DNA of 64,000 bases from NCBI GenBank assembly GCA_963708235.1, contig OY970200.1, positions 1,984,001-2,048,000 on the forward strand, in the 5' to 3' direction. This document shows, piece by piece, positions 1-8,856 of this stretch (positions are counted from its first letter, which is position 1; every line of letters begins with the position of its first letter). This DNA is from G963708235 sp963708235. GTDB lineage: Bacteria > Actinomycetota > Acidimicrobiia > Spongiisociales > UBA5794. The position numbers were made by a program, and so were the translations under genes. The notes beneath the pieces are model-generated. The model worked only from the letters and a program-made list of their open reading frames with translations, was not told the origin of the DNA and did not search any database.

Positions 1-1
1 G

Positions 2-769
2 GTCTACGACGACGTGTTGCTCGTCGTGCTCAAGAGCGCCCGTTACGACGACGACGAGGAAGAGGTGGAGTTCGGCGAGGTGCTCGTCCTGGTCGGGGAA
101 CATTTCGTGGTCATCGTCCGCCACGGCCGGGCGAGCAGCCTGACCCCGGTCCGGCGCGGCCTGGAGATGCGGCCCGACCTGTTGGGCCTCGGGCCGTCGG
201 CGGTCCTCCATGCGGTGATGGACCGCATCGTCGACGACTACCTCCCGGTGGTCGACGGTCTCGCCGAGGACATCGACGAGGTGGAACGCCAGGTCTTCTC
301 CCCCGCCGGCAGCAACCCCGCCGGCAGCAACCCCGCAGAGAGGATCTATTTCCTCAAGCGGGAGGTGCTCCAGTTCCGACAATCGGCAGGATCGCTGATC
401 GAACCGCTGCACCGGTTGGTGAGCGGGGCGGTGCCGATGATCGCCGAGGACACCCGCGAGTACTTCCGTGACGTGCTCGACCATGCGTTGCGGGTGGTGG
501 GTCAGGTGGAGCAGTTTCGCGACCTGCTCACCTCGGTACTCGAGGCCAACCTCACCCAGGTGGGTATCCGCCAGAACGAGGACATGCGAAAGATCTCGGC
601 GTGGGTGGCGGTCGGGGTGGTCCCGACGCTGATCGCCGGTGTATACGGGATGAACTTCACCTGGATCCCCGGGCTCGATGCAAGCTGGGGCTTCCCGGTT
701 GCGGTGGCGGTGATGGGTGGTGTCGCCGCCACCCTGTACGGGCTCTTCCGGCGCAGCGGATGGCTGTGA
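2..769 (+). CDS. corA: CorA-family magnesium/divalent cation transporter, 5' truncated by window edge
   Basis: Inner-membrane channel for Mg2+ (Co2+/Ni2+ in some members), working as a pentamer. The frame is open to the left window edge, so the true start lies upstream; the first visible residues (VYDDVLLVVLKSARY) match the beta-sheet part of the CorA cytoplasmic domain. A long helical stalk follows. The signature GMNF comes at the end of the first membrane helix (visible residues about 195-216), and a second helix ends in a short basic tail (RRSGWL), the family's usual C-terminus. A short in-frame duplication gives PAGSNPAGSNPAE in the stalk. The stop overlaps the next gene's ATG by 10 bp. 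The family call is firm; ion selectivity cannot be read from the sequence. Confidence 0.93.
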   Translation, partial: VYDDVLLVVLKSARYDDDEEEVEFGEVLVLVGEHFVVIVRHGRASSLTPVRRGLEMRPDLLGLGPSAVLHAVMDRIVDDYLPVVDGLAEDIDEVERQVFSPAGSNPAGSNPAERIYFLKREVLQFRQSAGSLIEPLHRLVSGAVPMIAEDTREYFRDVLDHALRVVGQVEQFRDLLTSVLEANLTQVGIRQNEDMRKISAWVAVGVVPTLIAGVYGMNFTWIPGLDASWGFPVAVAVMGGVAATLYGLFRRSGWL

Positions 770-2145
770 ACACATCCCGCCTCGCCGGCGCTCGCCGTAT
801 CGGTGCAGTGGCGCTGTGTGTGCTGGCCACGGCGTGCACCACCGGGGGGACCTCCTCCACCGAAGCGGCACCGGACACCACAGCCGCCCCGACCGTGCCC
901 TCCACGACGCCCCCCTCGACGATGGCGACCCTCCCCCCGGTGACGACCACCACAACCCCTCCGACCACCACCACGACATCGAGCACCACCACGACCACCA
1001 CGACCACCACGATCCCGACGTTCACGCTGCGGGGTCGGGTGACCACAACGGACGGGACCCCGTTGCGTGGGGTCGTGGTGAGCACCGGCGGTGAACGCGA
1101 CACCACGGGCAAGGAGGGACGCTTCCGCATCGAGGGCGTGCCTGCGGGCGAGGTGAGGATCAGACGCCCGGCCTGGCTGTCGCAACGACTGGACTGGGAT
1201 GGCGAACCGGTGGGCGCCGTGACCCTGAAACCGAGAGTGGTTCGGGCCATCCGCGCCACCCCCGAGGTGGCGGGAGATCCGGACCGGTTCGCCGATCTGC
1301 TCGCACTCGCCGAGGCAACCGCCGTCAACGCCCTCGTCTTCGACACCAAGGACGAAACCGGGAAGGTCCGCCACGACACGGCGGTGAAGAAGGCGGTTCG
1401 ACTCGGAGCGGTCGATGTCACCTACGACCATGTGGAGGCCGTCGCCACCGCCAGGGAGCACGGTCTGTACACCATCACCAGGATCGTCACCTTCGAAGAT
1501 CTCACCTGGTCGGCCAAGGACGAGGACGCAAAGCTCGCCGGCAACTGGGTGGACCCGCTCGACGAGGAGAACTGGAGCTACCCGTTGGCGCTGGCGATCG
1601 AGGCCTGTGCAGCGGGGTTCCACGAGATCCAGTTCGACTACGTCCGGTTCCCCAGCGGTCGGGCAGCCACCGTCGCCGCCCAGGAGCGACCGCTCAGCTC
1701 CGCCGAACGTGTCGACGCCATCCGCCGATTCCTCGCCACCGCCTCCCGTCGACTCCACAAGGACGGCTGCGCTGTGTCGGCGGCGATCTTCGGGATCGTG
1801 GTCTCCTCACCGACCGACGAGGGCATCGGACAACGACCGGAAGAGGTGTCACAGGTGGTGGATGCGGTGAGCCCGATGGTCTACCCCAGCCACTACGGCG
1901 CCGGATGGCTCGGCTTCGACGACCCCAACGACCACCCGGCATCGGTGACCGCCGATGCCCTCGACGACGCCCTGCCCCGTCTCCGCAACGGCGCCATTCT
2001 CCGACCGTGGCTCCAGGGCTTCTACTGGACCGACGGACAGATCCGCGCCGCCATCGACGCCGCCGAGCAACGGGGACATGGCTGGATCATCTGGAATGCC
2101 GCCGGCCGCTACCCCATCGGATCGCTCCCCGCACCCCCCGGCTGA
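760..2145 (+). CDS. Secreted lipoprotein with carboxypeptidase-regulatory-like and DUF4015 (glycosidase-like) domains
   Basis: 461 residues from the ATG at 760, chosen because it places a lipoprotein signal with lipobox LATAC (Cys26) at the N-terminus. A Thr/Pro linker spans about residues 30-85. It is followed by a small beta-sandwich like the carboxypeptidase regulatory domain (FTLRGRVTTTDGTPLRGVVV, about 88-140). The rest (about 155-455) matches the DUF4015 putative glycosyl hydrolase family, with NALVFDTKDE, EIQFDYVRFPSG and SPMVYPSHY as landmarks of a TIM barrel. It probably acts on a polysaccharide outside the cell, but the substrate is unknown. It overlaps corA by 10 bp, so translation may be coupled. 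No partner gene follows on this strand. Confidence 0.82.
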   Translation: MAVNTSRLAGARRIGAVALCVLATACTTGGTSSTEAAPDTTAAPTVPSTTPPSTMATLPPVTTTTTPPTTTTTSSTTTTTTTTTIPTFTLRGRVTTTDGTPLRGVVVSTGGERDTTGKEGRFRIEGVPAGEVRIRRPAWLSQRLDWDGEPVGAVTLKPRVVRAIRATPEVAGDPDRFADLLALAEATAVNALVFDTKDETGKVRHDTAVKKAVRLGAVDVTYDHVEAVATAREHGLYTITRIVTFEDLTWSAKDEDAKLAGNWVDPLDEENWSYPLALAIEACAAGFHEIQFDYVRFPSGRAATVAAQERPLSSAERVDAIRRFLATASRRLHKDGCAVSAAIFGIVVSSPTDEGIGQRPEEVSQVVDAVSPMVYPSHYGAGWLGFDDPNDHPASVTADALDDALPRLRNGAILRPWLQGFYWTDGQIRAAIDAAEQRGHGWIIWNAAGRYPIGSLPAPPG

Positions 2146-2330
2146 TCCTCCGGGCTCTTCCCCGCCCCCCAGCTGATCCCTAGGCCCTCCCCGACCCGGG
2201 GGGCGGGGTGCCTCCGAGGTTCTGGGAGGGGGTGGGGCGGGGCGCGGCGTCTGCATCCCTGAAGGCTGGATGCTCCAGTGCTCCTTGAAATCGTCGTGCG
2301 CACGACATCCGCCGTCGAGCACGAACGGCT

Positions 2331-3797
2331 CTACGGCGACCACTCGTCGAGGGTGAGCGCCACCACCCGCGGCTCGCCGTTCTCGTAGTCGATCGAGACG
2401 TACCAGGTGGTCCAGTCCAATCCCCCGAAGTCGGGGTTGTCGCCGGGATCATGAACGCCGACGTAGTTGAACCCCGCAAGCTCGAAGGGAATCGCCGCCG
2501 CCGGCGGTCGTGAATTGCCGGCTTCGATCGGCGTGTTGACGGTGACGATGGTGTCGGTGTCGTCGTAGGCCGAGACGAAGCGGTCTGCCACCGCCTCGGA
2601 GAAAGTGCGGTCGGGAAGCTCGGCGACCTGATCGGGATCGCTCATGTCGAATGCCGCCGACGGCCATTTGTAGGTGGTGGGGTCGGTGAGGATCCCGGCG
2701 AGATCGCTGGCCGGGAACCGCAGTGGCGGGCCGTTGTGACTGATGTACAGCCCGCGGGCCGAGGTGAACGGTCGAAGATCACCATCGGACGCCAGGGCGG
2801 CTGAGAATCCGTCGAGCAGGCCCATGACCTCGGTGTCGGCGGCGAACTCCCCGGCAGGCACCACCGCGGCGAGGAACACCTCGTTGACCCAGCCGTCCCC
2901 GGCCGGAGTTGCCACCTCGGCCCAGGTCGAGGTGCCCGACACTGCATGATCTCCGGTCCGTCGCACCACGACCCCGGGAAGCAGCTTGCCGAGGACGGGA
3001 TTTCCGACTCCTGCCGCACTGCGGACGTTGAGCCCGTCGCCGTCGACCACCAGGACGACCCGACCCTGATCCGACCGGGACACGCCGTCCAGCGAGGGGA
3101 GGTCAGACTGGCTCCACACCGGGTCGTCCCCCCCGGCGTCGGCGTCGGGTCCGATCGGCAGAGCCCCGGTGAAGTCGCTGCGATCGACGGGGTCCTCGAG
3201 CACGATTCCCTCCCCGCTGAACACGGTCACCGGGGCGCCATCGAGACGGAACGCCACCGTGTCGACCGAGGGGAACTGGGTGAGGGTGTACACCACCTGG
3301 GCCAGCCGGCCGATCATCCCGAAACTCCCCCCACCGGCCTCGTACTCCCGGGAAAGATCGATGGTCGCCAGGCGTTCGTCGATGGTGATCCCGAGAAGGA
3401 GGGCGTCGTCGGGAACGGCGGTGTCGAGACCGGCCTCACGCTCCGCCGGTGTCGGCCCGGCCAGCAACGCCTGGACCGCAGCGGTGGCCACATCCGGTCC
3501 GGCGACGGCCCGGGGCACGGCGGCGGCGTAGCTGCCGTCCTTGATGAAGTAGACATCGACGAAACGTTCGGACGGCGCCGCGGTGCCGTCCGATTCGGGC
3601 CGGCTGGTCGTGGTGGTGGACGGGTCGGACGGAGGCGTCGATGTGGTGACCTGTCCGGCGAGGGTGGTGGTGGGCGCAGAGGAGGTCGAGGACGCACCCG
3701 GGGCGAGAGTGATCGATCCGGCGCTCCCGACGTCGCCGGTTCCGCAGGCGCCGACGAGAAGGGCGAACCCGGCCACGATCATGATCATCCGTCGCAT
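2331..3797 (-). CDS. LpqB-like lipoprotein with GerMN and SH3-like domains
   Basis: 488 residues. I chose the ATG at 3797 over the ATG at 3824 because AAGGAG lies just upstream and the lipobox LLVGAC then puts the Cys at residue 18. A Ser/Thr-rich linker leads to a GerMN (sporulation/germination) domain, about residues 85-205 (VDVYFIKDG, AVQALLAGPT, TLTQFPSVDTVAFRLDG). An SH3-like stretch follows (LNVRSAAGVGNPVLGKL ... GDGWVNEVFL), then a C-terminal domain I do not recognise. It is the third gene of a response regulator - kinase - lipoprotein operon, the order seen for mtrA-mtrB-lpqB in actinobacteria, where LpqB modulates the MtrB kinase. Classical LpqB ends in a beta-propeller; that part is absent here. 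Confidence 0.8.
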   Translation of the reverse strand: MRRMIMIVAGFALLVGACGTGDVGSAGSITLAPGASSTSSAPTTTLAGQVTTSTPPSDPSTTTTSRPESDGTAAPSERFVDVYFIKDGSYAAAVPRAVAGPDVATAAVQALLAGPTPAEREAGLDTAVPDDALLLGITIDERLATIDLSREYEAGGGSFGMIGRLAQVVYTLTQFPSVDTVAFRLDGAPVTVFSGEGIVLEDPVDRSDFTGALPIGPDADAGGDDPVWSQSDLPSLDGVSRSDQGRVVLVVDGDGLNVRSAAGVGNPVLGKLLPGVVVRRTGDHAVSGTSTWAEVATPAGDGWVNEVFLAAVVPAGEFAADTEVMGLLDGFSAALASDGDLRPFTSARGLYISHNGPPLRFPASDLAGILTDPTTYKWPSAAFDMSDPDQVAELPDRTFSEAVADRFVSAYDDTDTIVTVNTPIEAGNSRPPAAAIPFELAGFNYVGVHDPGDNPDFGGLDWTTWYVSIDYENGEPRVVALTLDEWSP

Positions 3798-3820
3798 TGC
3801 TGGCTCCTTGCCCGTGTATC

Positions 3821-5281
3821 TCATTGCGTCACCCCATCATTCATCTGCAACGTCGCATCGCCATCGCCTCCGGGTAACAGACCGGTAACGGGAAGGCGCA
3901 ACTCGAAGACGGAACCTCCCCCGGTGCGGTTGCGGGCGGTGAGGGTGCCGCCGAGTCGCAACGCATGCTGGCGGGCGATGGCGAGACCGAGTCCTGATCC
4001 GCCCTGGCGGGCGGTGTCGATCATGGTCAACCGGTCGAAGATCCTCGACAGGTCGTCGCCGGGTATTCCCGGCCCGTCGTCGGAGACGGAAATGGTGAGC
4101 TGGCGCTCCCCCGCACCGACCGCCACATCGACCTGAACGGTCGCCCCCGGTGCATGACGGTGGGCGTTGTCGAGCAGGTTGCCCAGAATTCGTTCCAGTC
4201 CGCGTCGATCGGTCATCACCCGGTCGGGGCCGCTGAATCGCAGCCCGGCGTCGGGATGGCGCTCGGCGACGATGGCCGACACCAGACGCACCAGATCGGT
4301 GTCGGTGGGGTCGGCGACCGCCGGCGCCGCCTCGAGACGGGATATCTCCAGCAGATCCTCCACGAGCGTTCTCAACCGGGCCACGTCGGCGACCAACAAC
4401 TCGCCGAGACGCTGCGGTTCCCCGGGCATCGTCGCGAGGTGGCGGGCTGCCATCGCCGCCTCATTGACCAGCGCGGTGAGTGGGGTCCGAAGCTCGTGCG
4501 AGACGTCGGCGACGAAACGTTGTTCCCTGAGCCGCGCCTCCTCCAGCTCGGAGATCTTTTGTTCGAGCGCCGCCGCCATGGCGTTGAACGAGGCCGTCCA
4601 TCGCGCAAACGCATCGTCGCCGGGCGCCTCCGGGAGCCTCACCGTGAGATCGCCGGTCGCCATCCGGTGCGCTCCGGCGGCCGCCTGGCGCACCGGACGG
4701 AGGACACCACGGGCCACGAGACCCGCCACCAGCGCCCCGAGCAGGGTCACCGCCAGTCCGACACCGGCGAGCACCTGCCGGAGTTGGTCGAGGGCCCGAT
4801 CGACCGGCGCAGCCGACGACACGAAGTAGAAATCGGGTCCCCCACCGGGTCGGCGGCCGGCAACCACCAGCGACGGGTCCTCGCCGAGATCGATGAACTG
4901 GTACCCGAGCTGGCCGGAGGCCACGAGATCCCGCAGCCGGGCATCGACCAGCGTCGCCACGTCGACCAGCGCCAATGACGAGACGTAGGGGTCGTCCTCG
5001 GCGGGGAACTCCACGAACACCCCGGTGGTGCCCCGCAACAGGAATCGGGTGGGAAGCCCACTCGCCTCGAATTCGACCCTCCCCGCGCCACGGGGCAACA
5101 CATCCTCAGTGGCGAGCACGCCGATGTTGAACTCGGCGCGCCCGACCGCATCGTCGACGAGCTGGGCCCGCAGTGACCGCTCCACCAGCACGTACCCGAC
5201 CGCGGCGACGATGAAGGCGGTGCCGGCGACGAGGGCGATCACGGTGAGGAACAGGCGGGCCCGGAAGCCGGTGAAGAACAC
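3821..5281 (-). CDS. MtrB-like sensor histidine kinase
   Basis: 486-residue membrane histidine kinase that would phosphorylate the response regulator encoded just upstream. Order of parts: TM helix about 8-32, extracytoplasmic sensor about 33-165, second TM about 167-192, HAMP about 190-245, and the H-box FVADVSHELRTP with the phospho-acceptor His262. The ATPase domain shows NLLDNAHRHAPG (N box, about 368-379), DDGPGIP (G1, 401-407) and GGSGLGLAIA (G2, 427-436). The start is the GTG at 5281, 9 bp after the regulator's stop and preceded by GAGGG. The extracellular signal is unknown. Gene order points to an MtrB role in envelope homeostasis; sequence alone does not separate it from other HAMP kinases. 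Confidence 0.88.
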   Translation of the reverse strand: MFFTGFRARLFLTVIALVAGTAFIVAAVGYVLVERSLRAQLVDDAVGRAEFNIGVLATEDVLPRGAGRVEFEASGLPTRFLLRGTTGVFVEFPAEDDPYVSSLALVDVATLVDARLRDLVASGQLGYQFIDLGEDPSLVVAGRRPGGGPDFYFVSSAAPVDRALDQLRQVLAGVGLAVTLLGALVAGLVARGVLRPVRQAAAGAHRMATGDLTVRLPEAPGDDAFARWTASFNAMAAALEQKISELEEARLREQRFVADVSHELRTPLTALVNEAAMAARHLATMPGEPQRLGELLVADVARLRTLVEDLLEISRLEAAPAVADPTDTDLVRLVSAIVAERHPDAGLRFSGPDRVMTDRRGLERILGNLLDNAHRHAPGATVQVDVAVGAGERQLTISVSDDGPGIPGDDLSRIFDRLTMIDTARQGGSGLGLAIARQHALRLGGTLTARNRTGGGSVFELRLPVTGLLPGGDGDATLQMNDGVTQ

Positions 5282-5290
5282 GGGCGACCC

Positions 5291-5968
5291 TCAGCGGCCG
5301 GCGCGGTAGCCGACACCGCGCACCGTCTCGATCAGGGTCGGGTGGGCGGGATCCGGTTCCACCTTGGCGCGCAGCCGCTGGACGGCGACATCCACCAGCC
5401 GCGAGTCCCCGAGGTATCCGTACCCCCACACCCGGTCGAGCAACATCTCCCGGGTGAACACCTGGTTGGGTCGGCGGGCCAGCTCGACGAGCAACCCGAA
5501 CTCGATCGGGGTAAGACTCACCTCCTCGTCGCCGGAGCGCACCCGATGGCCGAGCACATCGATGCGGAGTGTGCCCAGCGTCAGGGACTCGGCGGGATCG
5601 TTGGCCTGGGTGCGGCGCAGGGTGGCCCGGACCCGGGCGATCAGCTCGGGCATCTCGAACGGTTTGGTGACGTAGTCGTCGGCTCCCGACTCGAGACCGA
5701 CGACGATGTCGATGGTGTCGGCCCGCGCCGTCAACATCACCACTGGAACCGAGGAGTCGGCCCGGATGGTGCGGCACACGTCGAGTCCGTCGCGCCGGGG
5801 CAGCATCACATCGAGGATCACCAGGTCGGGACGGTCGTGACGGAACCGGGTGAGCGCCTCGTCGCCATCGCCGGCGGTGTCGACGCGATACCCGGCGCCT
5901 TCGAGCCCGAATCGGGTCACTTCACGGATCGACGGGTCGTCCTCGACAAGCAGGATCTTGGCGTTCAT
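5291..5968 (-). CDS. MtrA-like OmpR-family response regulator
   Basis: 225-residue two-domain regulator. The receiver domain (about 1-120) has the acidic pair ED at 9-10, the phospho-acceptor Asp53 in LVILDVMLP, and the conserved Lys in YVTKPFE. The C-terminal winged helix (about 130-222) shows the typical PIEFGLLVELARRPNQVFTRE and LRAKVEPDPAHPTLIETVRGVGYR. It is the first gene of the operon with the kinase and the GerMN lipoprotein and should be activated by that kinase. Its ATG at 5968 is 85 bp from the hrpB stop; any promoter must lie in that short gap or further up in hrpB. MtrA orthology is inferred from operon order. Confidence 0.9.
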   Translation of the reverse strand: MNAKILLVEDDPSIREVTRFGLEGAGYRVDTAGDGDEALTRFRHDRPDLVILDVMLPRRDGLDVCRTIRADSSVPVVMLTARADTIDIVVGLESGADDYVTKPFEMPELIARVRATLRRTQANDPAESLTLGTLRIDVLGHRVRSGDEEVSLTPIEFGLLVELARRPNQVFTREMLLDRVWGYGYLGDSRLVDVAVQRLRAKVEPDPAHPTLIETVRGVGYRAGR

Positions 5969-6053
5969 CCGACCAGTATGGAGCCCGGGGACCGTGCACC
6001 ACGGGTTTGTGACCGACCTGTAACCGGTCCTCCCACCCCCACAGGTCCGGCGG

Positions 6054-8534
6054 TCAGTTGGCCGGTGGCCGTCGGGGGTCCTCGGGCCAGTCGTGCTTGG
6101 GATATCGACCCGCCATCTCCTTGCGGACCTGGTGCCATGAACCGTCCCAGAAACCGGCGAGATCCTGGGTGACCTGGACGGGGCGGTCGGCAGGCGACAG
6201 CAGGTGGAGCACCACGGGAATCCCGGCTACCTCCGGGGTGGCGGTCATCCCGAACACCGCCTGGACCCGAACGGCGACGCTGGGCGGGAACGAGGAGTAG
6301 TCGACGGCAACCCGGCGGCCGTCCCGCACGGCGATGTGGGTCGGAGCCAGCCGATCGAGGTCACCGGCCTGCGGGTAGGCGATGCGACGGCGGAGCAGTG
6401 TCGCCAGGTCGACACGGGCCAGATCGTCGAGACCGCTCACATCAGGGAGACCCCCCAGCAGCCAATCGTCGATGGACGCCAACAGCTCCGCCTCCGACCA
6501 GTCCGGCCAGCGTTCACCCTGGACGGTGCGGAGAAAGCCGACACGGTGACGCAACTCGATTGCCGACCGGGTCCACGGGATGGTCCCGAGCCCGTTGCGG
6601 CGGATGCGGGCGGCAATGGCGGCCGAGACCTCGGGCGAGGCGGCGGGACGACCCTCGATCACATCGAGAACGATCCCGCCGAGACGCCGTTGCGAACGCT
6701 CGATGAGTCGGTCCCCGTCCCAGACGAGTTCGGTGCGCACGGTGAGGTCGGCGGCGAACAGCTCGGCGACGTCGCTGCGGGCGATGGCGGCGGCCAGGCG
6801 GATGCGGGCGTCGCGACGTTTCCCGTCGAGATCAGGAGCGATCAGAAAGTCCTCGGCCGCAAGCGGATCGCCGGGAGCCATCCAGGCGGTGGTTCCGGTC
6901 CGCAGTTGGAAGCGGCCCGGACCACCCCGCCGGATGGCGAGACGGTCGGGGTATGCGAGCGCCAGGGTCGTACCGGCACGATCCGGGTCCACCGGGAGCG
7001 GTGGCACCTCGGCCCGGAGGGCCAGATCGGCGGCGGCATTGCGGGTCCGGGCAATCGATCCGCCGTTGGCCCGCGGATGACGGGCGGACGGGTCCAGCAG
7101 CAGGCCGAGACGGACGGCGAGGTCGGCCGGCAGATCGTCGGGGGCGCCCCGGAGCAGGTCGCGTTCCTCGAGCAGCGCCGCCAGCAGACATGCGAGGGCC
7201 TGGTCCATCCCGGCGTCGACCACCATCCTCGCCAGGCGCGGATGGAGCGGCAGATCGACCATGCGGCGGCCGGTCGGGGTCAACGCCCCTCCGGTGTCGA
7301 CGGCGCCGAGCGATGCGAGCAGTCGTCCTGCCTCCTCGAAGGTGCGTGCGGGGGGTGGATCGAGGAAGCGGAGCGCCGCCGGATCGGGTTCGCCCCAGGC
7401 GATCAGCTCGAGCGCCAGCCCGGCGAGATCGACCTCGCCGATCTCGGGGGCGATGTGGCGGCGACGGCCGGCATGTTCCATCTTGGACCACAGTCGTACG
7501 GCGACACCGGGACCGAGACGTCCTGCCCGGCCGGCCCGCTGCTCCGCCGAGGCCTTGGAGATGGGAATGGTGCGCAGCCTGGTCATCCCGGTCCGGAGAT
7601 CGAGTCGGGGCGCCCGGGCCAACCCGCTGTCGATCACGATGCGGATGCCGTCCACCGTCAAACTCGACTCGGCGATATCGGTGGACAGGACGATGCGACG
7701 GTGTCCGTGTGGCGATACCCGGAGCGCGGCATCCTGCGCCTCGGCGGGGAGGCTTCCGTGGAGCAGCAGTACATCGGCGTCGATGCGTCGTTCGGCGAGC
7801 AGCTCGGCAGTGCGCCGGATCTCCCTCATACCGGGAAGGAAGGCGAGGACATCGCCCGAATCGGCGGCCATGGTGGCGGCAATCACCTGGGCGGTGTGGG
7901 CCTCGATGGCGTGACGGTTGCGGGCAAGGGTCGGCGACCAGCGCACCTCGACGGGATGGCCGGGTGTGCCGGCGATCACCACCGGGACCGGAAGACCATC
8001 CTCGCCGATCAGGGCGGCGATCCTGTCGGCATCGACGGTGGCCGACATCACCAGCAGCCGGAGATCCGGCCGGATCGACCCGCGGACATCGAGCAGCAAC
8101 GCCAGCCCGAGATCGGTCTGGAGGTTCCGCTCGTGGAACTCGTCGAAGATCACCATCGAGGTTTCGGGAAGGGTCGGGTCACGCTGCAGACGGCGGGTGA
8201 GCACCCCTTCGGTGACCACCTCGATACGTGTGGCCGGGCCGGTGCGGCGGTCGCCGCGGGTGACATAGCCGACGGTGTCGCCAACTTCCTCTCCGAGGAG
8301 CGCCGCCATCCGCCGGGCGGCGGCACGGGTGGCCAGTCGCCGCGGCTCGAGCACCACGATCCGACCGCTCGACCACGGTGCTGCGAGGAGCCGGAGCGGG
8401 ATGACGGTGGTCTTTCCCGTTCCCGGCGGGGCAACCAGCACGGCATGACCGGCGGCGGTGAGGGCGGCGGTCAGTTCGGGAACGACATCTTCGATGGGGA
8501 GTCCGGTGGGGGCCGGGCGACCTGGCACAGTCAT
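6054..8534 (-). CDS. hrpB: ATP-dependent RNA helicase HrpB
   Basis: 826 residues from ATG 8534, matching the usual 800-850 of HrpB. The DEAH/RHA-type helicase core shows Walker A APPGTGKTT (35-43), the DExH box written DEFH (131-134), motif III SAT (about 164-166) and motif VI QRAGRAGRLG. Then come the winged-helix and ratchet region and the HrpB-specific C-terminal domain. The latter ends in HQVRKEMAGRYPKHDWPEDPR, a hallmark of HrpB. The frame continues upstream to 8639 without similarity, so the ATG at 8534 was preferred. A cytoplasmic role in RNA metabolism is expected; the bacterial function is poorly defined. No operon partner is evident. Confidence 0.95.
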   Translation of the reverse strand: MTVPGRPAPTGLPIEDVVPELTAALTAAGHAVLVAPPGTGKTTVIPLRLLAAPWSSGRIVVLEPRRLATRAAARRMAALLGEEVGDTVGYVTRGDRRTGPATRIEVVTEGVLTRRLQRDPTLPETSMVIFDEFHERNLQTDLGLALLLDVRGSIRPDLRLLVMSATVDADRIAALIGEDGLPVPVVIAGTPGHPVEVRWSPTLARNRHAIEAHTAQVIAATMAADSGDVLAFLPGMREIRRTAELLAERRIDADVLLLHGSLPAEAQDAALRVSPHGHRRIVLSTDIAESSLTVDGIRIVIDSGLARAPRLDLRTGMTRLRTIPISKASAEQRAGRAGRLGPGVAVRLWSKMEHAGRRRHIAPEIGEVDLAGLALELIAWGEPDPAALRFLDPPPARTFEEAGRLLASLGAVDTGGALTPTGRRMVDLPLHPRLARMVVDAGMDQALACLLAALLEERDLLRGAPDDLPADLAVRLGLLLDPSARHPRANGGSIARTRNAAADLALRAEVPPLPVDPDRAGTTLALAYPDRLAIRRGGPGRFQLRTGTTAWMAPGDPLAAEDFLIAPDLDGKRRDARIRLAAAIARSDVAELFAADLTVRTELVWDGDRLIERSQRRLGGIVLDVIEGRPAASPEVSAAIAARIRRNGLGTIPWTRSAIELRHRVGFLRTVQGERWPDWSEAELLASIDDWLLGGLPDVSGLDDLARVDLATLLRRRIAYPQAGDLDRLAPTHIAVRDGRRVAVDYSSFPPSVAVRVQAVFGMTATPEVAGIPVVLHLLSPADRPVQVTQDLAGFWDGSWHQVRKEMAGRYPKHDWPEDPRRPPAN

Positions 8535-8856
8535 CAGGCCCGAGCGTACCCGGAGGCGCCATTCCTGAGGGAGTCGGCGGTGCCCCGTTCGGACGGAGGG
8601 GACGCGCACAGGGAGCCTGCGGTCACAGGCCCCCTGCACTCAAACACGGTATTCCGGTGCCTGGCACCGGGACGGACCGTCCCGTCTCGACGGCGGCAAA
8701 AGCTCCGGGAGCCGCCGACCGATCTGTGAATCGGCGGGGTGAGCCACCGACCAATCCTCACGACCATCCCGGAAGGACGTTCGGAGACTTGCGCTTCGGG
8801 ACGGAGGTCGGCCCCACATTCCAGGTCGGGCCGACCTCCGTCCCAGTTTCAGATTG
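8535..8856. other. Intergenic region between hrpB and the LPXTG protein gene
   Basis: About 320 bp without a supportable gene. It holds the start side of hrpB on the right-to-left strand and, near the other end, a strong stem-loop described separately. I see no clear -10/-35 pair for hrpB. Confidence 0.6.
8798..8844 (-). terminator. 17-bp perfect hairpin, terminator of the LPXTG protein gene
   Basis: Arms at 8798-8814 and 8828-8844 are perfect reverse complements (gggacggaggtcggccc) around a 13-nt loop, 12 bp beyond the stop of the minus-strand gene at 8857. No clear U-tract follows, as is common for actinobacterial terminators. Confidence 0.7.
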
